Positions 36,388-47,559 of a stretch of 64,000 nt of DNA are shown in pieces. The position numbers and the translations under genes are program-made. This DNA comes from Gorsachius magnificus (taxonomy: Eukaryota; Chordata; Aves; Pelecaniformes; Ardeidae). The stretch is taken from positions 47,474,090 to 47,538,089 of the forward strand of contig CM067087.1 in NCBI GenBank assembly GCA_034008185.1. The letters are read 5' to 3'. The stretch's first letter is position 1; every line of letters starts with the position of its first letter. The notes under the pieces were generated by a model. It was not told where the DNA came from and did no database searches. It saw only the letters and a program-made list of their open reading frames with translations.

Positions 36388-36545
36388 GAGCTGCATTCCC
36401 AGCTTGGCCACCAGTGCTGTGTGCAACCCTGCATAAGTCTCATTTCCATCTGTAAACTGGGAATAACCGCTCTTCTTCAAGAGGTGCTTCGAGTTCCCTG
36501 GATAAGGCATTTTATCGAAGAACTAACAGTATTTTGGTACACGGA
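36388..36545 (+). repeat. MIR-type (CORE) SINE, old
   Basis: The order of blocks is that of an amniote MIR-like SINE: 'ctgcattcccagcttggcca', a 'gctgtgtgcaaccctgcata' part where others have gctgtgtgaccttgggcaag, then 'tttccatctgtaaactggga' and 'ataaccgctc', and a tail 'aggtgcttcgagttccctgg' where others have agtgctttgagatc. Divergence is high, as expected for an element inherited from early amniotes. It is non-coding. Pol III promoter boxes are not identifiable with confidence. Confidence 0.75.
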
Positions 36546-37430
36546 TAAAAAGCACACATGGGAAGGAGCCCAGATCAACCCCCAAACCAAGGAAAACTCT
36601 TCTCCTCGGCGTGCCAGCCCTCCTGTTTCACTACCTCTCTCTCACGAGCAAAACAAGCGCAGCCTGAGTAATATTTGACTCCACGTCAGCCCAGTTGGTC
36701 CCACAACGTCCACCTGGGTTTGGAGCAAGGCAAAACGGGCTGGGCCACCTTTGCAGTGGAGGCCATCCCTGCTAACGCCCTCCCTGTGGGAATGAAGCCT
36801 TCCATGGAGCTGCATCGCCTGCTGGGGAGACAAGAGCAGTGCGGCTGCAAACACAGCACTTCTGTGTTTAAACACATTTTCCTCCAGAGTGAGCATAGGT
36901 TTCAAAAAAAAAAAGAAAACCCAACCAAAAAAACCACTGAAGAGAAAAACGACCTTATTCGAAGCTGGCTGAACTCCATGGGAAGACTCCCCCTGAATTT
37001 CAATGAGCGCCAGCGAGGCCTGTGGGGCCAGATTAACATAAGAGCTGGGAGGAAGATTTCCAGGTGCTCCCCACACCCAGGGCCAGGTTTTCCAAGAAGA
37101 CACAGCACCAACGTGTTTTGCCCTCCAGCTCCGTAAGGTGTTTGCAGCTGGGCAGCCTGGCAATGGCAAGGAGAGTTTCTGCGCTGTGTAGGAAACCCCA
37201 GCTGCCTAAGATATATGTATGCATTGCTAAAGGACATTATCTGACCTTCCCCCCGTGGCAGAAGGGGTGCCATCCCAGATGTGCCCGGCTGGCTGAGGCA
37301 GGCACCCGTGCGGGCGCTGGCACAGGGTTTGCCTCCCCAGCTGGGCTTAGGATCGCTTGTTGTGATCTCCTCGTTGTGGCTGGAAGATCCTGGATTGCAC
37401 CACTACTGCCAGGCAGGGGTGGGGAAAGAG
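36546..37430. other. Unique stretch, no gene seen
   Basis: An A-rich run lies at 36905-36932. Around 36970-37030 'aactccatgggaagactccc' and 'gaatttcaatgagcgccagc' faintly recall an old reptile/bird repeat, too weak to call. The 175-codon minus frame at 36642-37169 is unrecognised. Confidence 0.45.
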
Positions 37431-37467
37431 ATGGGATGGGATGGGATGGGATGGGATAGGGATGGGG
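37431..37467 (+). repeat. GGGAT microsatellite, left part
   Basis: Six tandem GGAT-containing pentamers (atggg units), then 'atagggatgggg', ending exactly where the CR1 tail begins. The same repeat type resumes on the far side of the CR1. Confidence 0.9.
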
Positions 37468-37644
37468 ATCATAGAACCAGAGAATTGTTTGGGTTGGAAA
37501 AGCCCTTTAAGCTCACCAAGCCCAACCATTCCCCTAACCCTGCCATCCCACCACTAAACCCTGGCCCTAAGCACCTCATCTGCCCAGCTTTTATATCCCT
37601 CCAGGGATGGGGACTCGACCCCTTCCCTGGGCAGCCCGTTCCAA
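37468..37644 (-). mobile_element. CR1 LINE 3' fragment inserted in a GGGAT repeat
   Basis: A minus-strand CR1 piece of the GC-rich group. It starts with the tail (atcatagaaccagagaattg on plus), then 'ggaaaagccctttaagctca' and 'ggggactcgaccccttccct', and stops at 'cagcccgttccaa'. It carries only one clear tail motif. It is flanked on both sides by G-rich GGGAT-type repeat, so it either landed in that repeat or the repeat grew around it. Confidence 0.93.
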
Positions 37645-37845
37645 ATGGGGCTGGGGTGGTGGGATGGGGAAGGAATGGGGATGGAGAAGGGGATAAGGAT
37701 GGGGATGGGAGGGGATGGGGGAGGGGATGGGGGGATGGGATGGGATGGGATGGGATGGGATGGGGATGGGGATGGGATGGGGATGGGAAGGGATGGGGAT
37801 GGGATAGGGATGGGGATGGGATGGAGATGAGGGTAGGGACTGGGT
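37645..37845 (+). repeat. Degenerate GGGAT/GGGGAT repeat, right part
   Basis: About 200 bp made almost only of G, A and T, with (A)TGGG and ATGGGG units and a perfect run of GGGAT around 37732-37765. There are dozens of GGG or GGGG runs with 2-3 base gaps, so G-quadruplex potential is strong on the plus strand. The frames open across it (GMGWDGDG on plus; HPIPIPSPS on minus) are low-complexity artefacts. Confidence 0.93.
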
Positions 37846-39960
37846 AAGCAACAGCTCCAGGAGGGACCTGCCCTCCTTTGCAGGAATGCAGGCGGATGGT
37901 TGTGCATCAGCCCACAAAGCTGCAGCCCCTCCTTGGCATGGGCAACTCGGCTCTTGTGCCAGGGAAAACTTTGTCCCCAACCCCTGCATCCTCTCTGCGG
38001 AGGCTGGACCAGGAGGATGAATCCATTGGTACATCCCGTGCCCTGAGCTGCAAAGATTTCCCATCTCTGGAGCCTCAGCACCATATTGCCAGTTTCTTGC
38101 GGCCCATGAACACTAGAGAAAGAGCAGCAGTTACTCTCAATACTGTGGTTATTTTTGTTATTGTGGTGGATGGGGTTTCATCGTCGTGTTTGGTTTCAGC
38201 TGGCAGAAACACCAAAATTTCCTCAAACCGTTGTCAGGTCTATCTATCAGCAGGCAGCGAGCACGGTTGGGAAGGCAGTGACATTTGCGGGAGGTTTTAC
38301 ATGCCTAGAGGTATTTAACCCTTTCTCCCAGCAAGTTATTAAAAAAAAAAAGGTGTATTTGAGAGAGCTGAGAGGGCAGAAAAACAAATCAGGCCTGACT
38401 GTGCTAATTACCGAAAGTGCAGTAACTCGGTGAAGGTCTCTGAAGGAAGAGGCTTCGTCCCCGGCTCCCGGAGACGTTCCCCCGTCTCTGCAATAGCTCT
38501 TGTTATTTTAATGGGGACCCAAATTTGAATCCCAATCCGGTTCTCCATGCTGCTTTGGGTTGAATACAGCTGGTCCCTCAAGGCAGCTGCTGCCATGGGA
38601 ATCTTACTAATGAGAGCAGGATCCGTCTCGCTCCGACTCCGAATCTAACACCTGACCGGGAGGCAGCCTGACCATGCAAGCCCTGGCGCTGCCTCTTTGA
38701 AGATCTAAATTCTGCCTTTGCAACCTCTCCCTGTGCTTTTATCCTTCAGCTGAAATTTTTAATGAATCCCTAGAATTAACCCATCCAAATAATGTATTTA
38801 TGGGTTTATTGCAGTGACCTGCTAAGAGCTGAGGTCGCTGCAAAGGTACCAGCGTGATGCAAGGCACAGCCAGCCCACACCCCGGTCTTAAATACCTAAA
38901 GACATTCTCTCCAGCACTCTTTCTCTATTTTTTTTAAATGCTGAACTGTATGTTTTAGAATACACAGCTGTCTTTGTTCAGAATAAACCAAAAATAGCAG
39001 ATTTTCCTCTGCTTAGCTGGGTGTTAAATTATTTACATTTCAAAATCCATAAGTAGAAACAATGACTGCATTTCCAGAGCCTGCTCCTGCTGTCAAATAT
39101 CCTTTTCTCTTCTGCAACCTAATTTAGACTTCCTTTTCAGAGTTGCAGTTAAGCTCCATTTTCAATTATATTAGAGGAACCAAGATTTCAGGCCATTGTC
39201 TCATCACTTCCATGAATAGTGACAAGAGATGTTCCCTGCAAAGGCAAAGACAGCCCTTGTGGTGCCCGCGCAGGCGGTGACCCGTGGCCAGGGATGCTTG
39301 GGCACCGGGAGGAGACGAGGATGATTCAGCCCCCAACGTCCTGTTGGTTTTGGCCCACACCAAGATGCTTTGTTTTGCCCATGCAGTCTCTGTGAGGATG
39401 TCCTCGTCCCCTCCAGGGGCAGAGGGGAGCCTCTGCGAGGAGATGCAGTGGTAGAGGGCTCTGCCCATGGTGGCTTGTCCCTCCAATGTCCCCCTTCCTG
39501 GGGCCACTGAGGTGGACGGTGCTCCTCAGGGTGCTTCTGCTGTCAGGACACGAACCCTAGCTGGGAAGACGCGGCCACCTTGGCAAACCCAGAAGAAACC
39601 GCGCTGCCATGGAGGGTACCGACACCCCAAGGAGAAATCCCAAGGCATGGCAGGATGCTGCATCTGGAGAGGTGGGGAAAATTCCAGCCTGAATTCTCAG
39701 CAGTGTCGCCTTTTAGGAGGTGTACCGCAAGTCCTGGGAGATGAAGGTCCTGCAGAGTGAACTGGCCAGAAGGACAGAAACCTCCTTTGAGGTCTGATCT
39801 GGCTCTGGGTGTATGCATGGCTACATGAAACAGAGGCCATGACCCCTGCAAATTCACTGGGGCTCTTCTTCAGGGAACCCAAAAATGCCTTCTGGTAGCA
39901 TGGCATGACTAAATCCCTCTTGCTCACCTTGGTCTCATGTGTGATACATTCGTAACCAGG
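37846..39960. other. Unique stretch, no gene seen
   Basis: An A run lies at 38340-38351. From about 38690 to 39190 the DNA is AT-rich and nearly frame-free, the type of sequence in which conserved noncoding elements occur. No repeat family is recognised. Confidence 0.45.
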
Positions 39961-40250
39961 GGATCTTCTCCCAGGGAAGGGGCGATGGGATGAGGGGCAC
40001 CGGCCTCAAGTTGTGCCAGGGCAGGGTGAGGTTGGCCCTGGGGAACAATTCCTTCCCCAAAGGGCTGTCAGGCACTGGAAGGGGCTGCCCAGGGAAGGGG
40101 TCGAGTCCCCACCCCTGGGGGGATTTAACAGCCGGGCAGACGCGGTGCTTAGGGACAGTGTTTAGTGGTGGGATGGCAGGGGTAGGGGAACGGTTGGTCT
40201 TGATGATCTTAAAGGGCTTTTCTAACCTCAACAATTCCATGGTTCTATGC
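39961..40250 (+). mobile_element. CR1 LINE 3' fragment, GC-rich group
   Basis: From 'ccagggaaggggcgatggga' through 'tcaagttgtgccagggcagg', 'gaacaattccttccccaaag' and 'gggtcgagtccccacccctg' to a decayed tail (attccatggttctatgcttc). It shares most changes with the copy at 41484, including nearly the same 5' truncation point. Confidence 0.94.
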
Positions 40251-41483
40251 TTCTTGTGGTCAGGGCTGCGATGTTAAACCCAATGCCTGGAGACCAGTCC
40301 AGGTTAACAAAGCTACTTTGATGTGGGTGCAGGCTGGGACCTGAACAAGGCAAGGTCTCAAATATCACCCAATTTCAGCGGGCTGTTCCTCTGATGGGCT
40401 GGCTGAGCCTCAGCATTTCTTTATTAAACCCCAAACACCCCTTGGCAGCTCCCGCTTCCCGCTCGCCCTCGCCAGGTGCTTTGCACCGCCGCTGCCAAAA
40501 CCCCTTGCGCAAGCACCAGCCACCCGTGCCCCGTCCCCAGTGAAATCCCTGCCCGCGTTACTGCTGACATGGTGACTGCCCTTCCAAAAGGCAGCAGGAG
40601 CTGGGCGGCAACATGAACACCCCGGCCAAGGAACGTAGATTTTAGGTCTTTTTTCTGCGCCAGTTCACCAAAACTCATTCTGCTTGTTCCTCTTGTCGCA
40701 GACCAGCATCCTGGTGGTGCGTACTCTTCTTGGATGCTTATAAAAGGAATATCCTGCACCTAACTGGAGCCTCAGAGGTGCCAGACCCTGTGATTTTATT
40801 ACCAATCTTCTGATATTTAGAGTTTTTCATAAAGCTGCAGCTCTTGGATGCAAGTAATTAAGTGAGACGCAGCTTTCACTGAGAAATGAAAGGAAGTTTC
40901 TAGTCCTCGCGTTTTAGAAAAGCTGGAAAAATGTGCCTAAAGGCACAGCCTCCGAAAAGCAAATTAAAAGAATCAATATGTTTTATTTCTTTTTAAAACA
41001 ATTATGATTTAGGGATGGGAATGGGGGGCTTGCTTCATGATTTATAGATCCTGCGCTTGGCAGCTCGCCAGCCTCAATGACAGCTCCATGCAGATGGATC
41101 TGGGGCTTTTTCAGAGCTGCTCAATGGTTTTCACCTGGTTCCCCGCCACGCTTTTGCACAAAACCCGCAGAAAAATCTATATAAGACTGATTCTACAGTA
41201 GGCACAATTTAAAAAAAAAAAACAGTACGTGCCATCTTATAACCTGGTTAGATCTGAAACCTCGTGTATTTAGATTCAAATGGGAGATACTGCCACTCTG
41301 CCAACAGGCTGAATGACACGTTTAACTGGGGTGGGTGGCAGGGAAGGTTTGATAAAATGGGTCTCTGTGTGTATTTTAGAGGGCTCAGAGCTGGGACTGG
41401 CCCTTTTTTGTAAATCCGGCTGGTATTTGCATTGCCCCTGTATGTTATTTCTTAATCTCGCTGAGCTGCTGCTCCCTACCAGA
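40251..41483. other. Unique stretch, no gene seen
   Basis: AT-rich from about 40840 to 41060, with an A run at 41211-41222. No gene or other repeat is seen between these two closely related CR1 copies. Confidence 0.45.
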
Positions 41484-41760
41484 CCACAGGGAAGGGGCGA
41501 TGGGATGAGGGGCACCGGCCTCAAGTTGTGCCAGGGCAGGGTGAGGTTGGCCCTGGGGAACAATTCCTTCCCCAAAGGGCTGTCAGGGGCTGGAAGGGGC
41601 TGCCCAGGGAAGGGGTCGAGTCCCCAGCCCTGGGGGGATTTAACAGCCAGGCAGAGGCGGTGCTGAGGGCCAGGGTTTGGGGGTGGGATGGCAGGGGTTG
41701 GGCTTGGTGATCTAAAAGGGCTTTTCCAGCCTAAACGATCCCATGATTCGATGATTCTAC
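41484..41760 (+). mobile_element. CR1 LINE 3' fragment, GC-rich group
   Basis: Starts at 'cacagggaaggggcgatggg', carries the same 'gaacaattccttccccaaag' block as its neighbours and ends in 'ccatgattcgatgattctac'. It lacks about 10 bases of the usual 'ggggaacggttgg' part just before the tail. Confidence 0.94.
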
Positions 41761-43536
41761 AAAAAGCACCCCACCATGGCTTCCCTCCACGGAGGCTGTC
41801 CTGGGGGCTCGGCTGATCCAAAATCCGTGCACACGCTGTCTCCAGCCGGCCCCAGCTCCGGCTGCGGCTGCAGCTCTCCTCAAGCGATGACGGACGGTGA
41901 GACCTGAACAGGCATTACCGGTGTTATTGCCCCGTAATTCCAAACGCACAGCAGAGATCCTAACGAAAAGCGGCTCCTCAGGAAGGCAGCGCCTGGCCCA
42001 TCTTACCCCTACACCCGTCACACACGCGCTGCGCGTCTTTGTGTTTGCTTTGGGAAGAAACACCCAAACGGCCTTTCCCGCTTTATGCGCCAGCCCGGAG
42101 GTATAGAAGCACAAAGAGGTGTCCATAAATGTTTGTGAGCCACAGACACCCGCGCCGGGGGGCTAGGGGTGAGATGTGGGTAACAAGTGGGCAAACTGGA
42201 GAGGATTTTTCTTGCAGGGTGCAGGGTCTGGTTAGGGAGGCAGCTGCAGTGCCGGGCAGCCCCGGCTGAGATTTCCCCCCCAAATTGCGGCCGATTTATC
42301 TTTGGAGAAGGGACCGTGTGGTTTTGGGCTGAGAATCTCCAGTGCTTCATCCCTCTTGGGGCAAGGATGGGGCTGTTGGCTGGGATAAAGCGTTTCTGGT
42401 GGGCATCCAACCCCTCACCTCATGGCGAGGCATCGCCTTATGCGGAGAAGGGCATTGAGCAGAAGCTGTAGCTGCAACGCCGGGCGTTGGGACTGGTCTC
42501 TGCATGGGTTGCCCGTGTGGGTCCTGGTTTCTGCAGCAAACCCTTCGTGATGGGGTTGCACCCACTTTCGGGGACAGGACCTGCCTGGCAGCACCCCTTT
42601 GCTGCCTGTTGTCCCATCCTGATGCCGGCATGGCCTTGTGCCTTTCCATGGGCCACGGATGCTTCTCCTCCAGGTATTTCTTGGCCTGTGGATGCCGTAG
42701 CACTGACTGCATCTCCAGGAAGCAGCAGGACCATGCTGGGTGTTTGCCGACCCTTGGGGAAAGCGGGGATGTTGGAGGCCACCAGGGACAAAGCTCCTGC
42801 AGGGTTTGGTCCCGCGGAGCTGCCAGCAAACCCCTACGAGGGAGCATCCCAACCACATCTCCTCAGCAATGGGGCAAGACTTGTTCTCTCACCTGGCATT
42901 TAATTTAATTATTTTTAGTGAAAAACCCAGCAGAGGCGTTTTTTAAGCAAAACAAAACCCTGCCAGCAAGTGCCTGCAAACAGAGCCTGACTTTGCCAGT
43001 CGGACGGTGTAAACCGGAGGCCAGGCATGGCCGGGGTGTAACCGGTGTAAATAAGAGGATGCTGCTGCGTGGCCAAACCTGGTGCTGCTGGGGAAGGCGA
43101 TGCCGACAGCTCCACCTTAAACTGCAGAGAGCACCTTAAGCTTTCTTCTGGCCTCCTGCCGCCAAAAAGCTGCTCCAGGCTGAGCTTTAATCAGAAGGAA
43201 GCTCTGTGCTTTTGCACGGTGGGGGAAGGGGCAGCCAGAAGGACATTTCGCCGTGGCTTTATTTAATTTTCAAAGTTTATTTCTTGGGTGGTGGGTTGTT
43301 GGGGGTTTTTTTTTTCATTCTTTTTTTCTTGTTGGGTTTATTTTATTCCCACCTTCTGTTGACACAATAAATTTCAAATGGATTTTTGCGATCCTCTCTC
43401 CCCCCCCCCATCCCTGTAGTCACCCTCTCCAAGGTAATGAGGCTGAGAGGTTTTATTTGCCCCCCCTAGTCCCCTGTGATGCTCTTTGAAGAGCTGGGCC
43501 CTTGGCAGGGACACACTGGGAGGGGGGTGCAGCTCC
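41761..43536. other. Unique stretch, no gene seen
   Basis: Contains T runs at 43305-43315 and 43321-43327, and C runs at 43400-43409. At 42999-43055 the stretch 'cggtgtaaaccggaggccag' and 'ccggtgtaaataagagg' may be a remnant of an old repeat. Overlapping frames of up to 169 codons at 42347-42908 occur on both strands and are unrecognised. Confidence 0.45.
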
Positions 43537-43630
43537 ATTTGAGGACCTCCAGGGAGGAGACGCATCCTTGAGCCCAAGACGTGCACGTCTTGGGCTCAAG
43601 GATGCGTCTCCTCCCTGGGGATCCTCAAAT
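43537..43630. repeat. 94-bp palindrome with perfect 70-bp core, no spacer
   Basis: Bases 43549-43583 (from ccagggaggagacgcatcct) are the exact reverse complement of 43584-43618, with the axis in the middle of gtg|cac and no loop. The symmetry continues outward for 12 more bases per side with two differences, 43548/43619 and 43546/43621, both explainable as transitions, then ends at 43536/43631. No target-site duplication flanks it. It could form a cruciform, or a long hairpin in RNA from either strand. Alternatives are a foldback element, a template-switch inversion or a read fold-back artefact. Confidence 0.97.
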
Positions 43631-43902
43631 AGATCCTGGGTGCCCTTTACAAAGCACCCCCAGCCCAGGTCTGTCCCCCCAATCCATGGCTCGGCCTCCA
43701 GCCCCGCCAACGAGACGGTCTATTTTTCACCAGGCGTTTCCCTGCTAAATCAGACCATTAGTCCTTGCGCTGATTAACCGACTAGTTCTCAATTTAATTA
43801 AAAAATGCATTTTTTTTAATTTTTTTTTTTTTTTTTTGAAGAGCCAGAGGTTTCATTCGGATTTTATTCTTAGCATTCCAGATCTGATTGGCATTGGTCA
43901 TA
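43631..43902. other. Short unique stretch with T-rich runs
   Basis: T runs lie at 43810-43818 and 43822-43837. Nothing else is recognised. Confidence 0.45.
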
Positions 43903-43965
43903 AGTGTTAATGGTTGGGCTTGATGATCTTAAAGGTCTTTTCCAACCTAAACGATTCTATGATTT
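43903..43965 (+). mobile_element. CR1 LINE 3' tail, ~60 bp
   Basis: Only the end of the element remains: 'ggttgggcttgatgatctta', 'aaggtcttttccaacctaaa' and 'cgattctatgattt'. It is 5'-truncated and non-coding. Confidence 0.93.
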
Positions 43966-45300
43966 CAAGTAACAGCAGGGGGAAAACCAAAGCAATTAAC
44001 CCTTTCCCTTGCGGGGGGGGGCATAAAATATATCATCGGCTGTTTTCCCAGGGAGGCTGCGGATTTTTGTAATGCTGCTTTGCACTGGAGCCTGAAGATC
44101 TCAAAAAATTTATCCTTACTTTCATGGGGTCGCTTCGTTTTATTAAAATACAATGCAAAACATGCCAGCAAGGAAGCCTGGCACAAACCCGATATCGTTA
44201 TGCAGAGAAAGCGATGCGGGGCCAGATCCTGCTCGGATCGGGTGGCTTAGGTTTGGTTTTTCTGCCTGAGCAGGGTCCGCTTGGTCCTGCCAGCCCGTGG
44301 GCGACCCGGAGCGGGTCCATGCATTGCCACAGCCTGGAGGAGGATTTGCAGGTCATGCCATGGTTTTAGGCTGTTGGAAAGTGGGATGCTTCAGCAGCCA
44401 AGTAGGAATTTAGGGTGGGGAGAGATGTGATCTGTCGCAATCAACCCCGAGTGATGGGTGTACGATGGCAGGAATGTTCAAAATGTTTCTTTTACGGTGA
44501 GAAGAGGTGAGGGCTTGGCTCAGCCGTGGCGGCGTGGCCGTACCCAGCCGTGCTCATGAGGCACGGGTGGAGGATGCTGAGCACACACCGGCTGGCAGCG
44601 CCACGGCCACCAAGCCCGGCTCTGCTGCCCCCACCAAGCATTGGCCCTGCATGCCGCAGGGGTATTTGGGGCAGGGGGGCTTTTGGGACAGGGGGGCTTT
44701 TTTACATAAGGCTTTGGTATCTCATTGCCAACCTCAAAAATATTTGGCTATAACTTACTTTTGAGGTTTGGGCTGTGGCCAGGGACTCCAGCAAGAGAAA
44801 AACTCCAATCTAAATAAATGAGTTCAAGTTCAAACCTCTCCAGCCCCGGCCATGGGGCGTTCCCCTGCCACTGCCTGGGACGCCCGGGGTGCTGGGAGAG
44901 CCCTTCTGCAGAGAAGCTGCTACACAAAAGGGTTTGGAAAGTATTTTCCAGAGGCAGCTAATGGCCCATCTTCCATCTTGCAGAAAAACCAAGCTAAGAA
45001 TTTGCTCCTCTGCATTTCCTCGCGATGGCAAGCTGCCCCCCTTGGGATTTATTTCCTTCCTCTCCACCCGACCGTGTTTCCCATGGCCCATGGGAACACA
45101 GCCTGCTCCTTGCTGCATGCGTTATCCCCCTGCTAGCCTGGAGTAACCAGGCGCTTTGTGGACCATCTTCCACTTTGCTTCTGCTTTGTGTTTCCTCTTG
45201 GAGGGCCGCAGTGGTTTGTGCTCAGAGGCAGCCGCAGCCCTGCCCCGCTCCCCTCCTCGCACCCGAGGCGAAACCCTCCCCATGCACCACCCCGAACACA
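43966..45300. other. Unique stretch, no gene seen
   Basis: A small duplication of 'caggggggctttt' lies at about 44672-44702. A G run is at 44012-44019. Open frames (85-102 codons) are unrecognised. Confidence 0.45.
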
Positions 45301-45556
45301 GAGGGAAACGGCCTCAAGTTGTGCCAGGGCAGGGTGAGGTTGGCCCTGGGGAACAATTCCTTCCCCAATGGGCTGTCAGGCACTGGAAGGGGCTGCCTAG
45401 GGAAGGGGTCGAGTCCCCAGCCCTGGGGGGATTTAACAGCCGGGCAGATGAGGTGCAGAGGGCCAGGGTTTGGGGGTGGGATGGCGGGGGTAGGGGAACG
45501 GTTGGGCTGGGGGAGCTTAAAGGGCTTTTCCAACCCAAATGCCTCTATGATTCTAT
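45301..45556 (+). mobile_element. CR1 LINE 3' fragment, GC-rich group
   Basis: From 'ggcctcaagttgtgccaggg' through 'gaacaattccttccccaatg' and 'gggtcgagtccccagccctg' to 'tgcctctatgattctat'. Two long plus-strand frames (45025-45630 and 45156-45860) cross it and are not host genes: their middle portion is translated CR1. Confidence 0.94.
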
Positions 45557-47559
45557 CCATCTTCCTAAACGCATGCGGCCGGATGGAAATAAACAACCAG
45601 AGTTTCACATGCTGGAAAAGATCCGCCTGAAATCTCTCGGATGGGATTGTGTTCGGTCCCAGCGGGAATATCCACGTGGCAGCCCCGGTGCTGGGGATGG
45701 CTGGCACTGGACGGGGCATGCCCCGCATCTCTGCTTTCATTTCTGGCATCCCCTGGGATCTCTAACAGGATGGGGACAGTCAGGGTGGTCCAGGCCTGGC
45801 AAGGTGTGTTTTCCATCGGTAAAATTCCCTCGCCTTTTGCCTGCACAGAAACTGCGCTGAAGGAATTGCACCATGGGGCGTGCACGTATTTGTGTGTGCA
45901 ACAGCAGAGCGTGCTCATATAGTCCCACACAACTGGTTCTGCCCACCCAGCAATGCCCAGTCCATAACTGGGGTTATGGAGAGGGACCAACCACCCGTCC
46001 CACCTCTCTCTGCGCAGGGACACGGTGCTGCTGCCTGGCCTTTGGGATGATCCCCCAAACTGGTGCCTGGGACCTGCCGCTGGAGGGGTTGGCTCACCCC
46101 AAGGCGTGCATAGATGTTCCTGCACCAGCGGGCTGCACGCAAGCCAGCCGCTTTGAAGAGAGTCATCGACAAGGGGGGCGGCGGTGCTCGGCGCTGGTAG
46201 CGCTTCTTCCCGCTCGAGTTGCTGCAACGCCAGCCGAATAAGGATCACAAAAGCAAGGGAACTCCTAGGGTTCAACATGCTGGGAATATCAAGCTACTGT
46301 CTGGAAAAATACAAAAAAAATACTGTTGATTCATTCCTGCAGCCCCTGACATATAAATTAGGTAACTATCCTGACCTGTGACTGCTTCTCCGAGAGACCG
46401 GCTGAGACATGACAAATATGCCTTTCAACATACCAGGGCTGATTGCTAAGATCGCTGTGGGAATAGCTCAGAGCCTCACGTTCACATTATGGAAAACAAG
46501 ACGCCAGCTAAAGCAGACCACGCCGCTGCCGGAAAGCCCTCGGGTCCCGACCGCCCAGCTGCCGAGGAGCCGTGCTGGGAGCCCTCGGCATGGCGGGATG
46601 GGCGATACCCGGGGTCTCCTTAGGGAAAATGCTCACCCTCCTTCGTGGGAAAAGGACTTTGGACCGGTTTGTATTTGAAGGATGAGGGTCAGGTTTGGGG
46701 GGGAGGTCTTTGCTGGTCATTGCTGTGGGCACAGGGTGCCCCTCCAGCTCCTGGGATGGGTGAAGGAGAAATCCCCCTCTCCAGGGCCTGGAGCTTCTGC
46801 ACTGAGGAGTCAAACCTCTCCACCCCCTGAAGTCATGCCATCAGTATTGCTGCTGATAAAAGTGGCTTTCCAAGCATGCAAAATAAATTTATTTCTTTGC
46901 CGTCAGACTGGATTTATTGTGCGTTGACAGGCCTCAGAGCGGGGCAGCTCCCGCTCCCCCCGTCACCGCTGAATCACTCGTGGGAAATGTTGAGTTCAGC
47001 ACTTGGCTGGGGAGGGGCCAGGCAGAAAATACTTGTCTGAACCATCCCCTATTTGTGTTAAGGCCGTAAAACCCATATGTGTGTCCCAAAGCCTGAGCTA
47101 TAAAGCAGCCAAACCCCAGCCAAGGAGGTGGTTGTGGGGTCTTGCTGGTGGGGGGGTGCCAGGAGGGAGGGTGGTACTCGGTGCACCTTGCAGGCAGGGG
47201 CAGCCCTCCAGAAGGCAACGGGGCTGGGGCAATGAATTAAACCCACTCTTCATCCCAAAGGCAACACCCTGCACCACACTCATTCCCCATTAAAACAAGG
47301 ACAGGAGCGCGGCTGAGCTGGGGCTCTGCAGGCAAGCGTGGCTGGGTGAGAGCTTGCAAGGCTTGTGGCACAGCAGTCAGAGCTTTCCCAGGGCGGATTT
47401 TTCACCTACTGCCTGTTCATAGCTGTGGGCAGCTCAGACATTTGGCGTCACTTGGGCTTGCATCCCCCTGCTCACTGTTGCTGCCTGCCCCATTCCCCCC
47501 AAGATGGCAGAGCCACCCCCATGGGGGCATGCAGAGTCCCAGGCTGCACAGGGGCTAGG
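45557..47559. other. Unique stretch, no gene supported
   Basis: A minus-strand frame of 237 codons at 45565-46278 is among the longest outside repeats, but its peptide has no domain, signal peptide or membrane segment I can recognise. Shorter overlapping frames occur on the other strand. No known repeat is seen. The part just before the minisatellite (47340-47560) is C-rich. Confidence 0.4.

Noticed and set aside
37554..38084. Long minus-strand ORF rich in HPIPIPSPS
   Set aside because: It is the translation of the GGGAT repeat plus a CR1 piece.
45025..45860. Two plus-strand ORFs of over 200 codons
   Set aside because: Their central part is a CR1 fragment (45301-45556). The rest has no recognisable domain.
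45565..46278. 237-codon minus-strand ORF
   Set aside because: No domain or family resemblance, and no exon signals that I could support. GC-rich DNA gives such frames by chance. It is noted in the stretch description only.
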